From Lolium rigidum (taxonomy: Eukaryota; Streptophyta; Magnoliopsida; Poales; Poaceae): a DNA stretch of 64,000 bases. The notes beneath the pieces were generated by a model. That model searched no databases. It saw nothing but the letters and a program-made list of their open reading frames with translations, and was not told the origin of the DNA. The position numbers were made by a program, and so were the translations under genes. Below are positions 32,120 to 42,760 of this stretch, one piece after another; position 1 is the first letter of the stretch; every line of letters starts with the position of its first letter. The stretch is taken from assembly GCF_022539505.1 (NCBI RefSeq), contig NC_061512.1, positions 247,644,510-247,708,509 of the forward strand, read 5' to 3'.

Positions 32120-33703
32120 CACTACTAGGAAAAAGCCTAGCCGTAAGATGGGTGTTAGTGGCGCACCAAGAGGGCAGTGCGCCACTACTACTTAGCAGTG
32201 GCGCACCGGAAAGTGGTGGGCCACTATTAAAAATGTAGTAGTGGCGCACCTCTCCTGCGGTGCGCCACCACTAAGTTTGACCATGGGTTTGACCCAGCCT
32301 TATACATAGCAATGGCGCACCTCTACATGGTGCGCCACAGCTATTTTTTGTAGCAGTGGCGCACCTCTACATGGTGCGCCATTACTATGTAAAGGGGAGG
32401 ATGGAAATGTTTGGGCATCACTTAGTAGTGGCGCACCATGCTTGGTGCGCCACTGCTAAGTGGTGCCCAAACATTTCCACACACACCCCCCCCCCCCCCG
32501 TGGATCGCCTTTTGGAGTTTGCAGAAAATAAAAGAAATAGATAGAAAATTCAAAAAATTAAATCCTTTGAAATGCCCATGTAATATGTCATCTAGGTTTA
32601 GTGAAAATTGAAAAAAATGAATTTTGATATATTATGCAAAATGGCGTCATGTTTCGGTAAAACGGGATTTCTGGTTGCATACGACCTCCGATGAAAAACT
32701 TTTTTATATCAAAATCGATCTACGCGAAATTTCCTATTCGAATTCAACGGCCTACGGCCGTTTGGAGAAAAAATGGATTCGTCAAATTCAAAACAGAAAC
32801 AGGACTTTTTTCAGGTTTTAGATTTTGGGCAAAAAATAGAAAAAAATAGCAGTGGCGCACCCATGCCTTGGTGCGCCACTGATAAGCTTCCCGCCCATGA
32901 ATTTCAAAATGGGGGGAGCCGGCCACTTAACCCCCTCCTCCCTCCTCCCTCCTCCCTCCTCCTCCACACATTCTCCTCTCCTCCTTCTGCTCTCCTCCTC
33001 TCCTCTCCTCCTTCACTCCGGCGACCTCCTCCTCTCCTCTCCTCTCCTCCTTCACTCCGGCGACCTCCTCCTCTCCTCTCCTCCTTCACTCCGGCGACCT
33101 CCTCCTCTCCTCTCCTCCTTCACTCCGGCGACCTCCTCCACTATGTCGAGCTCCGGTGACCTTACTTTCCGGCGAGCTCCGGTGACCTTACTCTCCGACG
33201 ACCCTCAGGCGACCCTCTAGCCTCCATTACTTCCATCCTTCGTCCTCTTGTTCATCCTCTCCTACATCTCCTCACCTCTCTTCACCTCTCCTACGTCCCT
33301 CATCCATCACCACCGGCGGCTAGGCTAAGAAAAATGAGAATGAACATTGCAAAAATAATTCTAGTAACAAGAACGAGAAAAATAACGAGCCAAAAAAATT
33401 CGAAACGAAATGTGCCGGATCCGGATCCAGATCCAGATCCCGATCCGGATCTAGAAATTTCAAATTTTAGTAGTGGCGCACCTTTTTCTATCCAGTGGCG
33501 CACCTCGGACGTTTAGGAGTGGCGCACCATGAAGCTAGTAGTGGCGCACTACCCGGTGCGCCACTGCTAAGCCAAATAGCAATGGCGCACCACTAGTGCG
33601 CCACTACTAAAAGTTAGCAGTGGCGTGATAACAGTGGCGCACCACTAGTGCGCCACTGATGGGTAAAAGTGGTGCGCCACTGATTGCCCTTTTCCTAGTA
33701 GTG
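32120..33703. mobile_element. Non-autonomous CACTA element (1584 bp)
   Basis: Ends CACTACTAGGAAAAAGCC and its inverse (cttttcctagtagtg). Subterminal regions on both sides are packed with agtggcgcacc and ggtgcgccact words in both orientations, as expected of CACTA transposase-binding arrays. Flanking trinucleotides are cgg and tgg, an imperfect 3-bp duplication. The interior has a CTCCTC-rich minisatellite (about 32940-33150) and a GATCCG/GATCCA run (33417-33450). It has no transposase gene. Confidence 0.9.
32940..33150 (+). repeat. CT-rich minisatellite inside the CACTA element
   Basis: Three to four copies of a ~33-bp unit containing ccttcactccggcgacctcc, separated by ctcctctcctc runs. Pro/Ser/Leu-rich ORFs here are compositional. 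Confidence 0.85.
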
Positions 33704-34008
33704 TGGATCTCGAGTTTAGAGAAGAAGCTTGCAGGTTGGTGCATCGCGGCGGTGTCGGCGGCTCAGGGTGTCCGTTCTTCGGTAGTCCGGCGACTTCCCA
33801 GCTGCAGAGGAGCTGTCTCCCATCCATGGCGTCGAGTGGAGCAGGTGCAGTGGCGCGCCACCGGGCCGCTCTGGTCGTCGGCGAAGCTGGGATCTAGAGA
33901 AGGACCTCCTTGTAATTTCTTTGTTTCTCTGGATCTTTCTGTAATGAACGGTGCATCAATATAAGTTTCTTTTCATCGCAAAAAAAAAAAAAAAAAATTA
34001 AAAAAGAT

Positions 34009-34994
34009 ACCGCAAAAAGTATTTGCACTAGGCAATCGATGCTGCTATGTGTTACGAAAGTTTGAAACTTAAATAACAATATACATGCCAATAAAAAGAC
34101 AAACAAAAAAAGTACCACCTCTGATATTTTTGTCTAAATCTGAATGTTTTTAGATGCTATTTAATAATGTCTAGATACATCTAGATTTAAACAAACCTTA
34201 GACATATGGGCCGAATGAAGGATCGAATGAATACAAGTATAAATCAAACTCAACGTTAAGGATTACAACATGGTAAACAATGGTGGCTGAGAGCCTACAT
34301 ATCACTGAGATGGGCCAAGGAAGAAAAAGGTGATGGTGGTGATGTTGATCAAGGTGTTCATGATGATGGAGATCGAGGACTGAGCCTCGGAATTTGAAAA
34401 TTTGATCAAATGATGTTAAAGAGGCGTAGAATTCAGAATTTGTATTACAAACTACTCGGTGAGGAAGGAACAACATACTGGATTGGTAATAGCACGCAGA
34501 AAAACACAGGAAAGCGGCGTCTGATTGTAATGTGCTCTAAGGGAGACATATCTGATGTCAGTCCTAGTAGATCCTGCATATTAATTCCAGTTCCATAGGT
34601 CACCGACTGTCTGCAGCCAATTATAAAAATTTACCAATTGTAAAAAAGAAAAGAATATACTTGCTAAGCTAGCCACGCCATCTGCAATATTCAGCGAGTG
34701 CACACACCATTGATGTGTCCTTCATCTAGTACTAGCATCTACTCTCTCCGGTCTTCTTTAGTTGACTCGGACATTGTACAATTCTGTACTAAATTTAAAT
34801 CAATTAAAAAAGACCAAAGGGACTAGAACACAACCAAATGCCTCCCTTGTATGTTGGTCTCAACCTCCCTAGATTAGCAAGGTGGGACTAAACATTTCTA
34901 CACTCCACTGTATGATCCTTATAGATTATTGTTTGGGCCTGTTTTCTTCACCAGGCTTCCCGTGGAGATGCTAAATGCTTCCGACAATAGCAGC
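34009..34994. other. Intergenic DNA; one old Stowaway-like element
   Basis: AT-rich, no supported gene. At about 34742-34824 a decayed Stowaway-like inverted repeat is seen (ctctctccggtcttcttt against aaaagaccaaagggactag). Bases 34660-34725 resemble 37738-37822. Confidence 0.4.
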
Positions 34995-34997
34995 TAA

Positions 34998-36138
34998 GAG
35001 CATCTCCACTCGTCCCCCGAACAGGCCCCCGGCGAGCGTTTTTTCCATCCGGACGGCGTAATTCGGTCCAGTCGCGCCCCCGGTTTCTCGTTTTCGTCCG
35101 GATTTGGGCCTAAATTCATCCGGCGATCCCACGCCATCCCCGGCCCCCCGGGGAGCACTCAGGGACTCCGGACGAAACGAAAGCGCGCGTGGCCCCAACT
35201 TGTCGGCGACAATGGCCTCCGATCTACGGCAAAACCCTCGTCTTCCCGATGTACGGCAAAACCCTCGTCTTCCCGATCTACGGCAATACCCTCGTCGAAC
35301 GAAAGATTTGAAGTCTCAAGTGGTGCAACATAGATAGATTATATATATTTCGAATATAATTCGAATAAACATAAAAATTACATATAAAAACTTTAAAACT
35401 AACTTAAACTACTTCTTCTTCTTAGAAGGCCCCGCCTCATCGTCGTCGCGGCGACGCTTCCGGCTCGTCACCTCCTCGTCGGAGGAAGTTGACTCCTCCT
35501 CCTCGTCAGTGTCCTCAGCCTCTTCGTCGTCCTCCTCCTTTTCCTCGGCCTCTTCCTCCTCCTTTTCGTCAGCCTCTTCCTCGGCCTGCTCCTTGGCCTC
35601 TTCGGCCTCCTCCTCGTCCTCCTCGTCGTCGTCCTCGCTGGCCGGCGGAGGGGAATCGTCGCTGCTGGACAATGCAGCTTTATCCCACCAATGCCGCCAT
35701 CCAGGCGGCTTCCCCTCGCTGTCGGTGTCCGATGGCCAAGAGATATCGCTCATGGTTGACGGAGGATGGTGGACGAGAGAACAGATGAATGGCGTCGGCC
35801 GTCGGAAACCGTATATGTAGGTCTCTCGATGAAAGAGAGCGGCGGTTGCTCTTCCGCGGAGTTCGTGCTCCATTACGGCGGTTCTCGCATCGAGGCCACT
35901 TCGACCGTTCCCGACGAGTCGTTTCGGCTCTCCAGACCACTTCGCGACGGTTCAATGCGTCGAGGGAACTCCGACGATTGCCCTTCCCGGTGACTGCGCC
36001 GTCGCTATGCACGCGGTGGGTGCGCGTCCATGGGCTCGCGGCTGGAAAAACGGGCCTCCCCAGGCCAAAAACTTCATCCATCCGGCGCTAAATAACGCCG
36101 GATTTCGGCCTGGGGAGCCCCAACGGCTGGGGATGCTC
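34998..36138 (-). mobile_element. PIF/Harbinger-like element copy 1 (1141 bp)
   Basis: Inverted ends GAGCATCTCCAC and the complement of its right end gtggggatgctc-like sequence (GGGGATGCTC), flanked by TAA on both sides (34995-34997 and 36139-36141), the 3-bp TWA duplication usual for PIF/Harbinger. A second copy with the same layout lies at 48420-49545. The two copies share the outer GC-rich regions and an ORF for an acidic protein. No DDE transposase is present. Confidence 0.85.
35409..35753 (-). CDS. Acidic, nuclear-type small protein inside the Harbinger-like element
   Basis: A 114-residue ORF starting MSDISWPSDTDSEGKPPGWR (ATG at 35753-35751). A conserved N-terminal part (to about residue 40) is followed by a long Asp/Glu/Ala run and a basic C terminus with SRKRRRDDDEAGPSKKKK, which looks like a bipartite nuclear localisation signal. 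I chose this ATG because the second copy starts at the same codon. The function is unknown. Acidic tracts with a nuclear signal are seen in chromatin and transcription factors, but composition alone cannot show function. An in-frame upstream extension to 35873 is less likely because the other copy does not share it. Confidence 0.5.
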   Translation of the reverse strand: MSDISWPSDTDSEGKPPGWRHWWDKAALSSSDDSPPPASEDDDEEDEEEAEEAKEQAEEEADEKEEEEAEEKEEDDEEAEDTDEEEESTSSDEEVTSRKRRRDDDEAGPSKKKK

Positions 36139-36141
36139 TAA

Positions 36142-36600
36142 GGCCCGTTGCTTGGTACGCCTAGCTGCTCCTTCCTGGAAATAGTCTTATGCATGTGTCT
36201 CGTGTAGTGTAAGTAGTCAATACTTTTGATGATAGATGATTTCTAGTCGTGCTACTATGTAATAATAATCAATGAGATTCTAAACAAAATGCCTTTAATA
36301 GATCTAGCATCTCGGTCATTTCATTTATTATGTTATATGGATTCTACGTAGCTTAATTTGGCACTTCCCCACGAATGCCTCCAGATATAGTACCACTTAT
36401 GGATGAACAAATGAAGTAAGCTATCTATCTACTGTTCTTGCTCCTCCATGCTTCAGTGGCAGGTGCGGGTCGAGACGGTGAAAACACCATTACATAACTG
36501 CCTCTGTTAGTTGGAATGGAAACTCACTTCTAGTTCAAGTTTCTTGTCCCAGACTCCCAGGGTACTCGTCTCTACATGATTAATTCAGTTTTAGCTTCTA
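36142..36600. other. Intergenic DNA
   Basis: AT-rich, and no gene or clear repeat is recognised apart from the start of the LINE remnant near 36600. Confidence 0.35.
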
Positions 36601-37730
36601 TGCCACTTCATTTTCTATTTTCTTTGCAGCTTCCTACGGGTTTAACAAATAAGATTGATAGAATTTTCAGACATTGTTTATGGCGAGATAAAGATGGGGG
36701 GGGGGGGCTAAGCACTTCTTGGATGCTTGCGAAATGATTTGCAAACCGAAGCTAAAAGGTGGTCTGGGTGTGGTGAATTTTTAGAAACAAAATGGTGCTC
36801 TATTGATCAAGTTTCTTCATAAGTACTACAATAAAAAAAGATGCCCCATGGGTACGTTCGATTTGGTTTGCTTATGATGGGAAAATTCATCATGAGGAAA
36901 AGCTTGGTGGTTCTTTTTGGTGGAGGGACAGGCTATATCAAGTTGATAACTTCAGAGGATGGCTTCGGCATCGCATGGTCGTGGGGATACATTGCTCTTT
37001 TGGACTGATAATTAGACGATAAATGGTTCCTCCCAGCCGATGTGTCAAGATATCCAAGATTGTTTTATTTTGTACTCAATGATAGTCTTTCGGAGACGAC
37101 TTGGCAAGCCTGTTTTATCGCCCTTTGTCCAATCAAGCATTTCAGGAGTTGGAGGAAATTATAGAGGTGATTCATGATAACCCCCTGATCAGAATGATAC
37201 ATGGCACTATTGCTGGGGTGAAAAATATTCTGCGTGAAGTTTTTATGCTCACATTCATGCTCATATAATGTCCTAAATGTGTTTAAATGATTGTGGAAAT
37301 CGAGTTGCATGATGAAGTCTAAGGTGTTTTCTTGGTTATTACTGCCAGATATACTAAACACTAGAGACTTGCTGCAGCGTCAACATTGGAAAGTTACTTA
37401 TGATGTTGTTTGTGAGTTGTGCCCTTTAAGTTAAGGGTCTATGAGGGCCGCATTGACCTTTTCTTTGAGTGCAATTTTAGTGCTCGGATATGGAATTATT
37501 TATAGATAGAGTGGCACCCATCTGATGACCTTTAATTAGTGTTGGAGCATGCAAAGGAAGTTTTCCACATCCTTTCTTCATGGAAGTGCTTATCATGGCT
37601 TGTTGGAACATTTGGCTGACTGGAAATTTGAAAATCTCCAGACAAGAGAAGTGTTGCTTTACTAGGTGGAAGAGCAAGTTTGTGCATGACATATCTCTAC
37701 TGCAATATCGCATTAAAGCAAACACAATGA
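36600..37730 (+). pseudogene. LINE ORF2 C-terminal remnant (zf-RVT region)
   Basis: Broken plus-strand frames give pieces typical of the end of plant LINE reverse transcriptase ORFs: IDRIFRHCLWR (near 36655), KPKLKGGLGVVNF (near 36747), then FWWRDRLYQVD and FRGWLRHRMVVG (36920-36980). Further on are decayed pieces such as DILNTRDLLQRQHW (near 37350). Many stops and frameshifts. No poly-A or target duplication was found, so the limits are approximate. Confidence 0.75.
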
Positions 37731-37827
37731 TAGTCTCTTGCTAGACTAGCCGTGCCGTGTGCAAATCCAAAATCATAAGTCGCGAATATTCACGCGAGCA
37801 CCGCTATTGATGTGTTCTTCATATTTT

Positions 37828-38160
37828 TTCGATAAAGGGAATATATTAATATCAAAAGATACCAATTACACCTAGTCTCTCCAACAACGCATACCCTAGT
37901 GATAGTACGGATGCACACCGCAAAAAAAGAGAAAAGAAAACTAAGAAATAAAAGTCTCGGTATCCCAAGCCTAGTAACAACAATACATCCACCACCAAGA
38001 TAACGCCTGAAATACAGACTCTCAAAAAAATGACGCCTCCAAGAAGTTGATGGATCCGTCTTGGAACCAAAGTTCCATGGATCCACCCAAGGACTGAAGC
38101 GCCTTACGGATCCAACTACTCCATGCGGCTTGTTCAACTTCAACGATTCCAGCTTGCTTT
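37828..38160 (-). mobile_element. 5'-truncated copy of retroposon A, minus strand
   Basis: Starts with tttttcgataaaggg, the reverse complement of the retroposon A 3' end. It stays alignable with 26270-26490 over about 230 bp, including the tggtggtggatgtatt word. No target duplication was found. Confidence 0.8.
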
Positions 38161-39777
38161 TGTCGACGGGAGGATAAAATTGGATGCTAACACAGTTAAT
38201 TTAGGATACATAAAATATTAGCGATGAGTCAGATATGTGGCTCTAGGATGAGTTTATCACGTGTAGACCATGGTTATATTGCGGAAAAATATTTCAGAAA
38301 CTTGGAAGTATCTCGGGCTACATGTAAGCCTTTTTAACTTTTTTTAAGTGACATATTAAAGGACAGCGATTTGGTTCATATGGGCACTAATGATCTCTTT
38401 ATACAAAAAATATATTTTTAAATTGTAAAAAAATCAGAAAAAATCATGGTATAACCAGTATTGTATCTCACAAACGAGCAAATGTTTATTTGGAAATAAT
38501 GTGTAGTTTGGGCTAAACAAAAGTAACAAAAATGTTGATCTGAGTATAGTGATTTCAAATCTCTAAAAAAAGGGCAGACTTTGTCATTTTTATTTAGCTT
38601 AGACTACAAACTATTTAAAATTGAAATTTTGCACGTCTGTGGGTATATTATCAACCACTTTCAGAATTTTCTTTCATAATTTTTAAACATGTAAGTATAA
38701 TTTAATTTTTTTGATATGCTGAGAGAACTGGTGCTCGGGAGCCAAAATGACTTTCCACATATTAAAGTGCAAACAATTATGAAAGATAATCTGGATGTTC
38801 ATAATTTTTTTTCTATCAACATATAAAATCTAAACTCAAACACCACTGTATTTTGGGCAACACAACAATGACAAAATCTTCTTGAAAAAAGCAATGACAA
38901 AATCTGAGTATTTTTGTAGGTTTCAAAGTTTGCACTGTTCACTATTTGAGATATATATTTTTGTATTTTTACACTATCTAGAATATAAGGTATTTTGAGT
39001 TGAATATTTGCAGTTTGATAGAATACATCATTACCTATATTTAGAAAAAGTTCATATTATTTTAAAAAATGTCATTTTCAAAATTTTCAAAAAGTGGACT
39101 ACATGCCAGCAAGTCCATGCGCTAAGCAGCAGACAAAACAAAAAATCTGAAGTCGAAAAGAAAACAAACGCCAGCCCATGAGCATATACGGGAACGAAAT
39201 TATGCTTTACCTCGTATAGTGGCATCAGCGTATTCCAAATTTGGTTTTTTTAAGAAATATTGTATGCATCTGTTCATTTCGTTTTATTATCACTAGTAGA
39301 AACTGACTTTTCGTTAGGCCTTTTGTCCCGGTCCAGTCTGGAGCCGGGACAAATAGGCTAGCCACGTCGCTCCGAAATCACAGAGAAGCTATAGGGCCTT
39401 TTGTCGCGGTTCTTTAAGTCCTTTTTGTCCCGGTTTGAGGCTTCAGCCGGAACAAAAGGGTCTGAGACCTTTTACGATCTGCTGGCAGTCCTTTTGTTCC
39501 GACTGGATACACGAGCCGGGACATAAAATCCAACCGTTCGTTCCCGCGCGGAACCGATCGGTCCTCGCCATTACTAGCACAGAATTCGGGTCGCCGGAAT
39601 CTGAACCGCCGGCGCGATCAGCCACGGGAATTGATCACCGGTGGCTGGCCCTGTTCATCTTCATCTTCCACTCATTTATATGCTCAAATCTTCTCCACCA
39701 TTGTCACACACACCACATTTTTCTCCATCTCATCACCATTGCAAAAAAAGCTCCTCTTCGTCGACGTTTCGGACTCG

Positions 39778-40412
39778 ATGACGCGCTACCCGGCTCCTCC
39801 AACTCGGGTGTACCACTTCGTGACCGAAGGGATGGATTTCAAGGTCACGGTCGCGCTCCGTGCAAGAAGGGTGGAGAAATGGATCCGCGGCGTGAAGAGG
39901 GACTTTCTAGACGCCGCAACGAGGAAGTGTGTCGGCTTAGACTGCGAGTTCAGCGATCCTCGCGTGTCGGGTGATCAGCGTATCGCCGTCCTTCAGCTCT
40001 CGGTGGCGTTCGAGATGTTGGTGTTCCAGATTTGTTACGTCGATGAAGTAGGACAGGAACATCAAATTCTTCGGCGCTGCTATCGGCAATGATGTGAAAA
40101 TGCTGCTTCACTACGACATTCGTATTACTTCTGCGTACGACCTCCAGAAGTTACTACCCAACCCAACCAACAAGCCCACCCCGAGTCTATATGATCTGGC
40201 AAACTATACTATTGGGACAAATCTTGGGAAGAAGAAAAAGCAGAAGTATAGAAGAAGAAGAAGACGAGCTCATTTTTAGATGGTCCAATTTTTCATTGAG
40301 CTACGAGCAAGTGCACTATGCTGCTCTAGACGCTCGCCTGAGCTTCGAGATTGCTAGGAGACATTTGATGCTAGTTGGCTACAATAGTCATGTTGATCGT
40401 CTCAATATTTAG
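39778..40412 (+). pseudogene. Werner-type 3'-5' exonuclease domain (DEDDy), two frameshifts, inside CACTA
   Basis: Three frames together give one exonuclease domain. Frame 1 (39778-40092) contains CVGLDCEF, the DxE of motif I, and RIAVLQLSV. Frame 2 (from about 40060) contains FFGAAIGNDVKMLLHYDI, motif II with the N-D pair. Frame 3 (to 40412) contains SYEQVHYAALDARLSFEI, motif III with Tyr and the last Asp. So all four acidic positions and the Tyr are still present, but the frame breaks near 40060 and 40240; the first seems to come from loss of a few codons between motifs I and II. Such proteins hydrolyse DNA or RNA from the 3' end. It is probably a cellular gene captured by the transposon. 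Two unrecognised introns could explain the shifts, but I see no GT-AG pairs that fit. Confidence 0.75.
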
Positions 40413-40740
40413 AGATGACGAGTAGATGGTGGTCTTCTATATTTGTATGAACTATATATGAATCTTTCAATATATCGAATCTTTTATTGTTATCCAAATT
40501 CCTCCCATTATTTGACCATATTCTTGCGGGATACATTTTCCAGGGTGCCATACCTTTCATCCCTTCTGGCATATTAGTTTCATCATCGTTGTTCTCCTCT
40601 CCCAACTTGAACTGCACAAATTGTGGTGTGTGTCATAGCATCAGAAGCTGCTTCCTCCTTTGCACGGGCTGTCAAGTCTATATTTGCTCGTGTCCTTCCT
40701 CCTATGCATATATTCTTTGTCCATTTGCAGTTTAAAGATA

Positions 40741-41805
40741 TTAATTATTTAGCCATATTATTTGAATAATGCATATATTATTTGATAATAATATTAATAA
40801 ATGAATAAAAATAAAATTATTTCATATTCAAATTCCTCACATTTTTCTAATAGTTATGCGCATATTATTTGTCCACTTGCAGTTTAAAGATTTAAAGATA
40901 TTAATTATTTGGCCATATTATTTGAATAATGCATATATAATTTGATAATAATATTAATAAATGAATAAAAACAAAATTATTTCATATTCAAATTCCTCAA
41001 AATTTTCTTATAGTTATGCATATATTATTTGTCCACTTGCGGTTTAAAGATTTCAGGATATTAATTATTTGGCCATATTATTTGAATAATGCATATATTA
41101 TTTGATAATAATATTAATAAATGAAGATTTTTTTATTTCGTATTCAAATTCCTCACATTTTTATAATATTTATGCATATATTATTTTTCCACTTGCGGTT
41201 TAAAGATTTAAATATATTAATTATTTGGCCATATTATTTGAATAATGCATATATTATTTGATAATAATATTAATAAATGAATAATTTTTTATTTCATATT
41301 CAAATTCCTCACATTTTTCTAATAGTTATGCATATATTATTTGTCCACTTGCGGTTTAAATATATTAATTATTTGGCCATATTATTTGAATAATGCATAT
41401 ATTATTTGATAATAATATTAATAAATGAATAAAAAACTATTTCATATTCAAGTTCCTCACATTTTTGTAATAGTTATGCATATATTATTTGTCCACTTGC
41501 GGTTTAAAGATTTAAAGATATTAATTATTTGGCTAGATTATTTGAATAATGCATATATTATTTGATAATAATATTAGTAAATGAATAAAAACAAAATTAT
41601 TTCATATTAAAATTCCTCACATTTTTCTAATAGTTATGCATATATTATTTGTCCACTTGCGGTTTAAAGATTTAAACATATTAATTATTTGGGCATATTA
41701 TTTGAATAATGCATATATTATTGGATAATAATATTAATAAATGAATAAAAACAAAATTATTCATATTAAAATTCCTCACATTTTTCTAATAGTTATGCAT
41801 ATATT
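40741..41805 (+). repeat. Tandem array, about seven units of 148-160 bp
   Basis: Units begin with ttaattatttggccatatta at 40741, 40901, 41061, 41217, 41365, 41521 and 41681, so spacing is 160, 160, 156, 148, 156 and 160 bp. Very AT-rich. A partial unit starts before 40741. It lies wholly inside the CACTA element. Confidence 0.95.
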
Positions 41806-42519
41806 ATTTACTTACATAATTGTTTTTGGTTTAAAAAATAGAAAAATATGACACAATGGCATAAGAGTTAATATGATTGATATATAGTATATTTACAACA
41901 AGGTACAATCACATTCGCGGGAGCATAGTAGGAAGGAACCAAAGAGTTAAGCGTGCTGAGCGTGGAGTCGTGTGAGGATGAGTGACCGACCGGTAAGTGA
42001 CCAAGTTTAGAATTTGAGTATAGATTAAGTGTAATTAGTGTTAACAATGATCCAAGTGAGAAAGTAACGAGTCAAACAAAAAGAAAAGAAAAAGAAAAAA
42101 TAAAAAAATAGAAAAATAGAAATGAAAAAGAAAAAGAAAACCTTTTGTCCTGGTTGGGCTTACGAGAAGGGACAAAAGGTCCTCCAGCCCATACACCTGC
42201 ATCGCAGCCACGTGATGGACTATATATCCCGGCTGGTAATCCGCCCGGTACAAAAGGTACCCCTTTTGTCCCGCCCCCGTTGTCCCGTGGCCAGTCGGGA
42301 CAAAAATCTCTTACAGACCGGGACAATAGGCTTGTTTTCTATTAGTGTATGTATCTAGTCAACAGCGAAATATATAAAGCATTTTATAATCTGGAAGTTT
42401 TTTTTTTTGACTGGCCCATACATAATACATTTCCTAGGTGAAACTTGTACATGATCTTCGGAGTAGGCATACACAGGCTCAAGCAAAGGAAGCCACGAAG
42501 GATTAGTAAGTTGGATCAT

Positions 42520-42584
42520 AGATAGGAAGTGTGTGCACGTGTGGGCCAGCGTTTTTGGTTGTACTGCGTTCCGCAAAAAAAAAA
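42520..42584 (+). mobile_element. Short retroposon-like insertion (65 bp, poly-A) in duplication copy B
   Basis: Copy A reads gattagAAGATGGATCAT without a break. In copy B, aagttggatcat (42508-42519) and aagatggatcat (42585-42596) flank 65 bp that end in a run of A. The flanks are a 12-bp duplication with one mismatch. Confidence 0.7.
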
Positions 42585-42587
42585 AAG

Positions 42588-42760
42588 ATGGATCATCGGT
42601 GGCGACACCTGGAGAAATGCCTCAAGATCACAACGTCTCCTCCGGCTGCCGGCATCGCCCTCCCCGATGACCTGCTTTTCATGGAAGTCCTAGTGCGTCT
42701 CCATGCAAAATGCCTCCTGCGCTTCAATTCTGTCTGCCTGTCTACCGCTCCTGGTGCACT
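42588..42760 (+). pseudogene. Truncated copy of F-box gene 1
   Basis: The ATG and the first ~55 codons match F-box gene 1 (IALPDDLLFMEVLVRLHAKC, LLRFNSVC). Homology ends near 42760 within the F-box, after a small in-place duplication of tctgcctg. The frame runs into unrelated sequence and stops at 42782. No functional F-box protein can be made. Confidence 0.88.

Larger units (their letters stand above)
31745..33995 (+). mobile_element. Non-LTR retroposon B with long poly-A, interrupted by a CACTA element
   Basis: It ends in about 16 A after tttcatcgc (33980 on). A target duplication, aattaaaaaa(a)gat, lies at 31731-31744 and 33996-34008, differing by one A. Without the nested CACTA (32120-33703) the retroposon is about 0.67 kb. 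It is GC-rich at the 5' end and encodes no enzyme. The 3' end (tgtaatgaacggtgcatcaa) differs from retroposon A. Confidence 0.8.
39291..42347 (+). mobile_element. CACTA-type transposon (3057 bp) carrying an exonuclease gene and a tandem array
   Basis: Ends CACTAGTAGAAAC and the complement of tctattagtg, flanked by TAT on both sides (39288-39290 and 42348-42350). Copy A of the surrounding duplication shows the empty site. Subterminal regions carry ccttttgtcccgg and gggacaaaag words in both orientations. No transposase ORF is seen. The interior holds a broken 3'-5' exonuclease gene and about 1.07 kb of ~160-bp AT-rich repeats. Confidence 0.92.
38206..42760 (+). repeat. Segmental duplication, copy B, split by a CACTA element
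   Basis: 38206-39290 and 42348-42760 together match 15494-16990. The break falls exactly at the CACTA insertion (39291-42347), so that element arrived in this copy after the duplication. The copy ends about 170 bp into the F-box ORF. Confidence 0.85.

Noticed and set aside
37738..37790. A possible minus-strand Helitron end (ggctagtctag after cacggcac)
   Set aside because: There is no convincing hairpin before the CTAG, unlike the site at 23671-23699.
34660..37822. Similarity between 34660-34725 and 37738-37822
   Set aside because: Short and gapped; it could be another duplicated repeat end, but I could not define borders, so I did not list it as an element.
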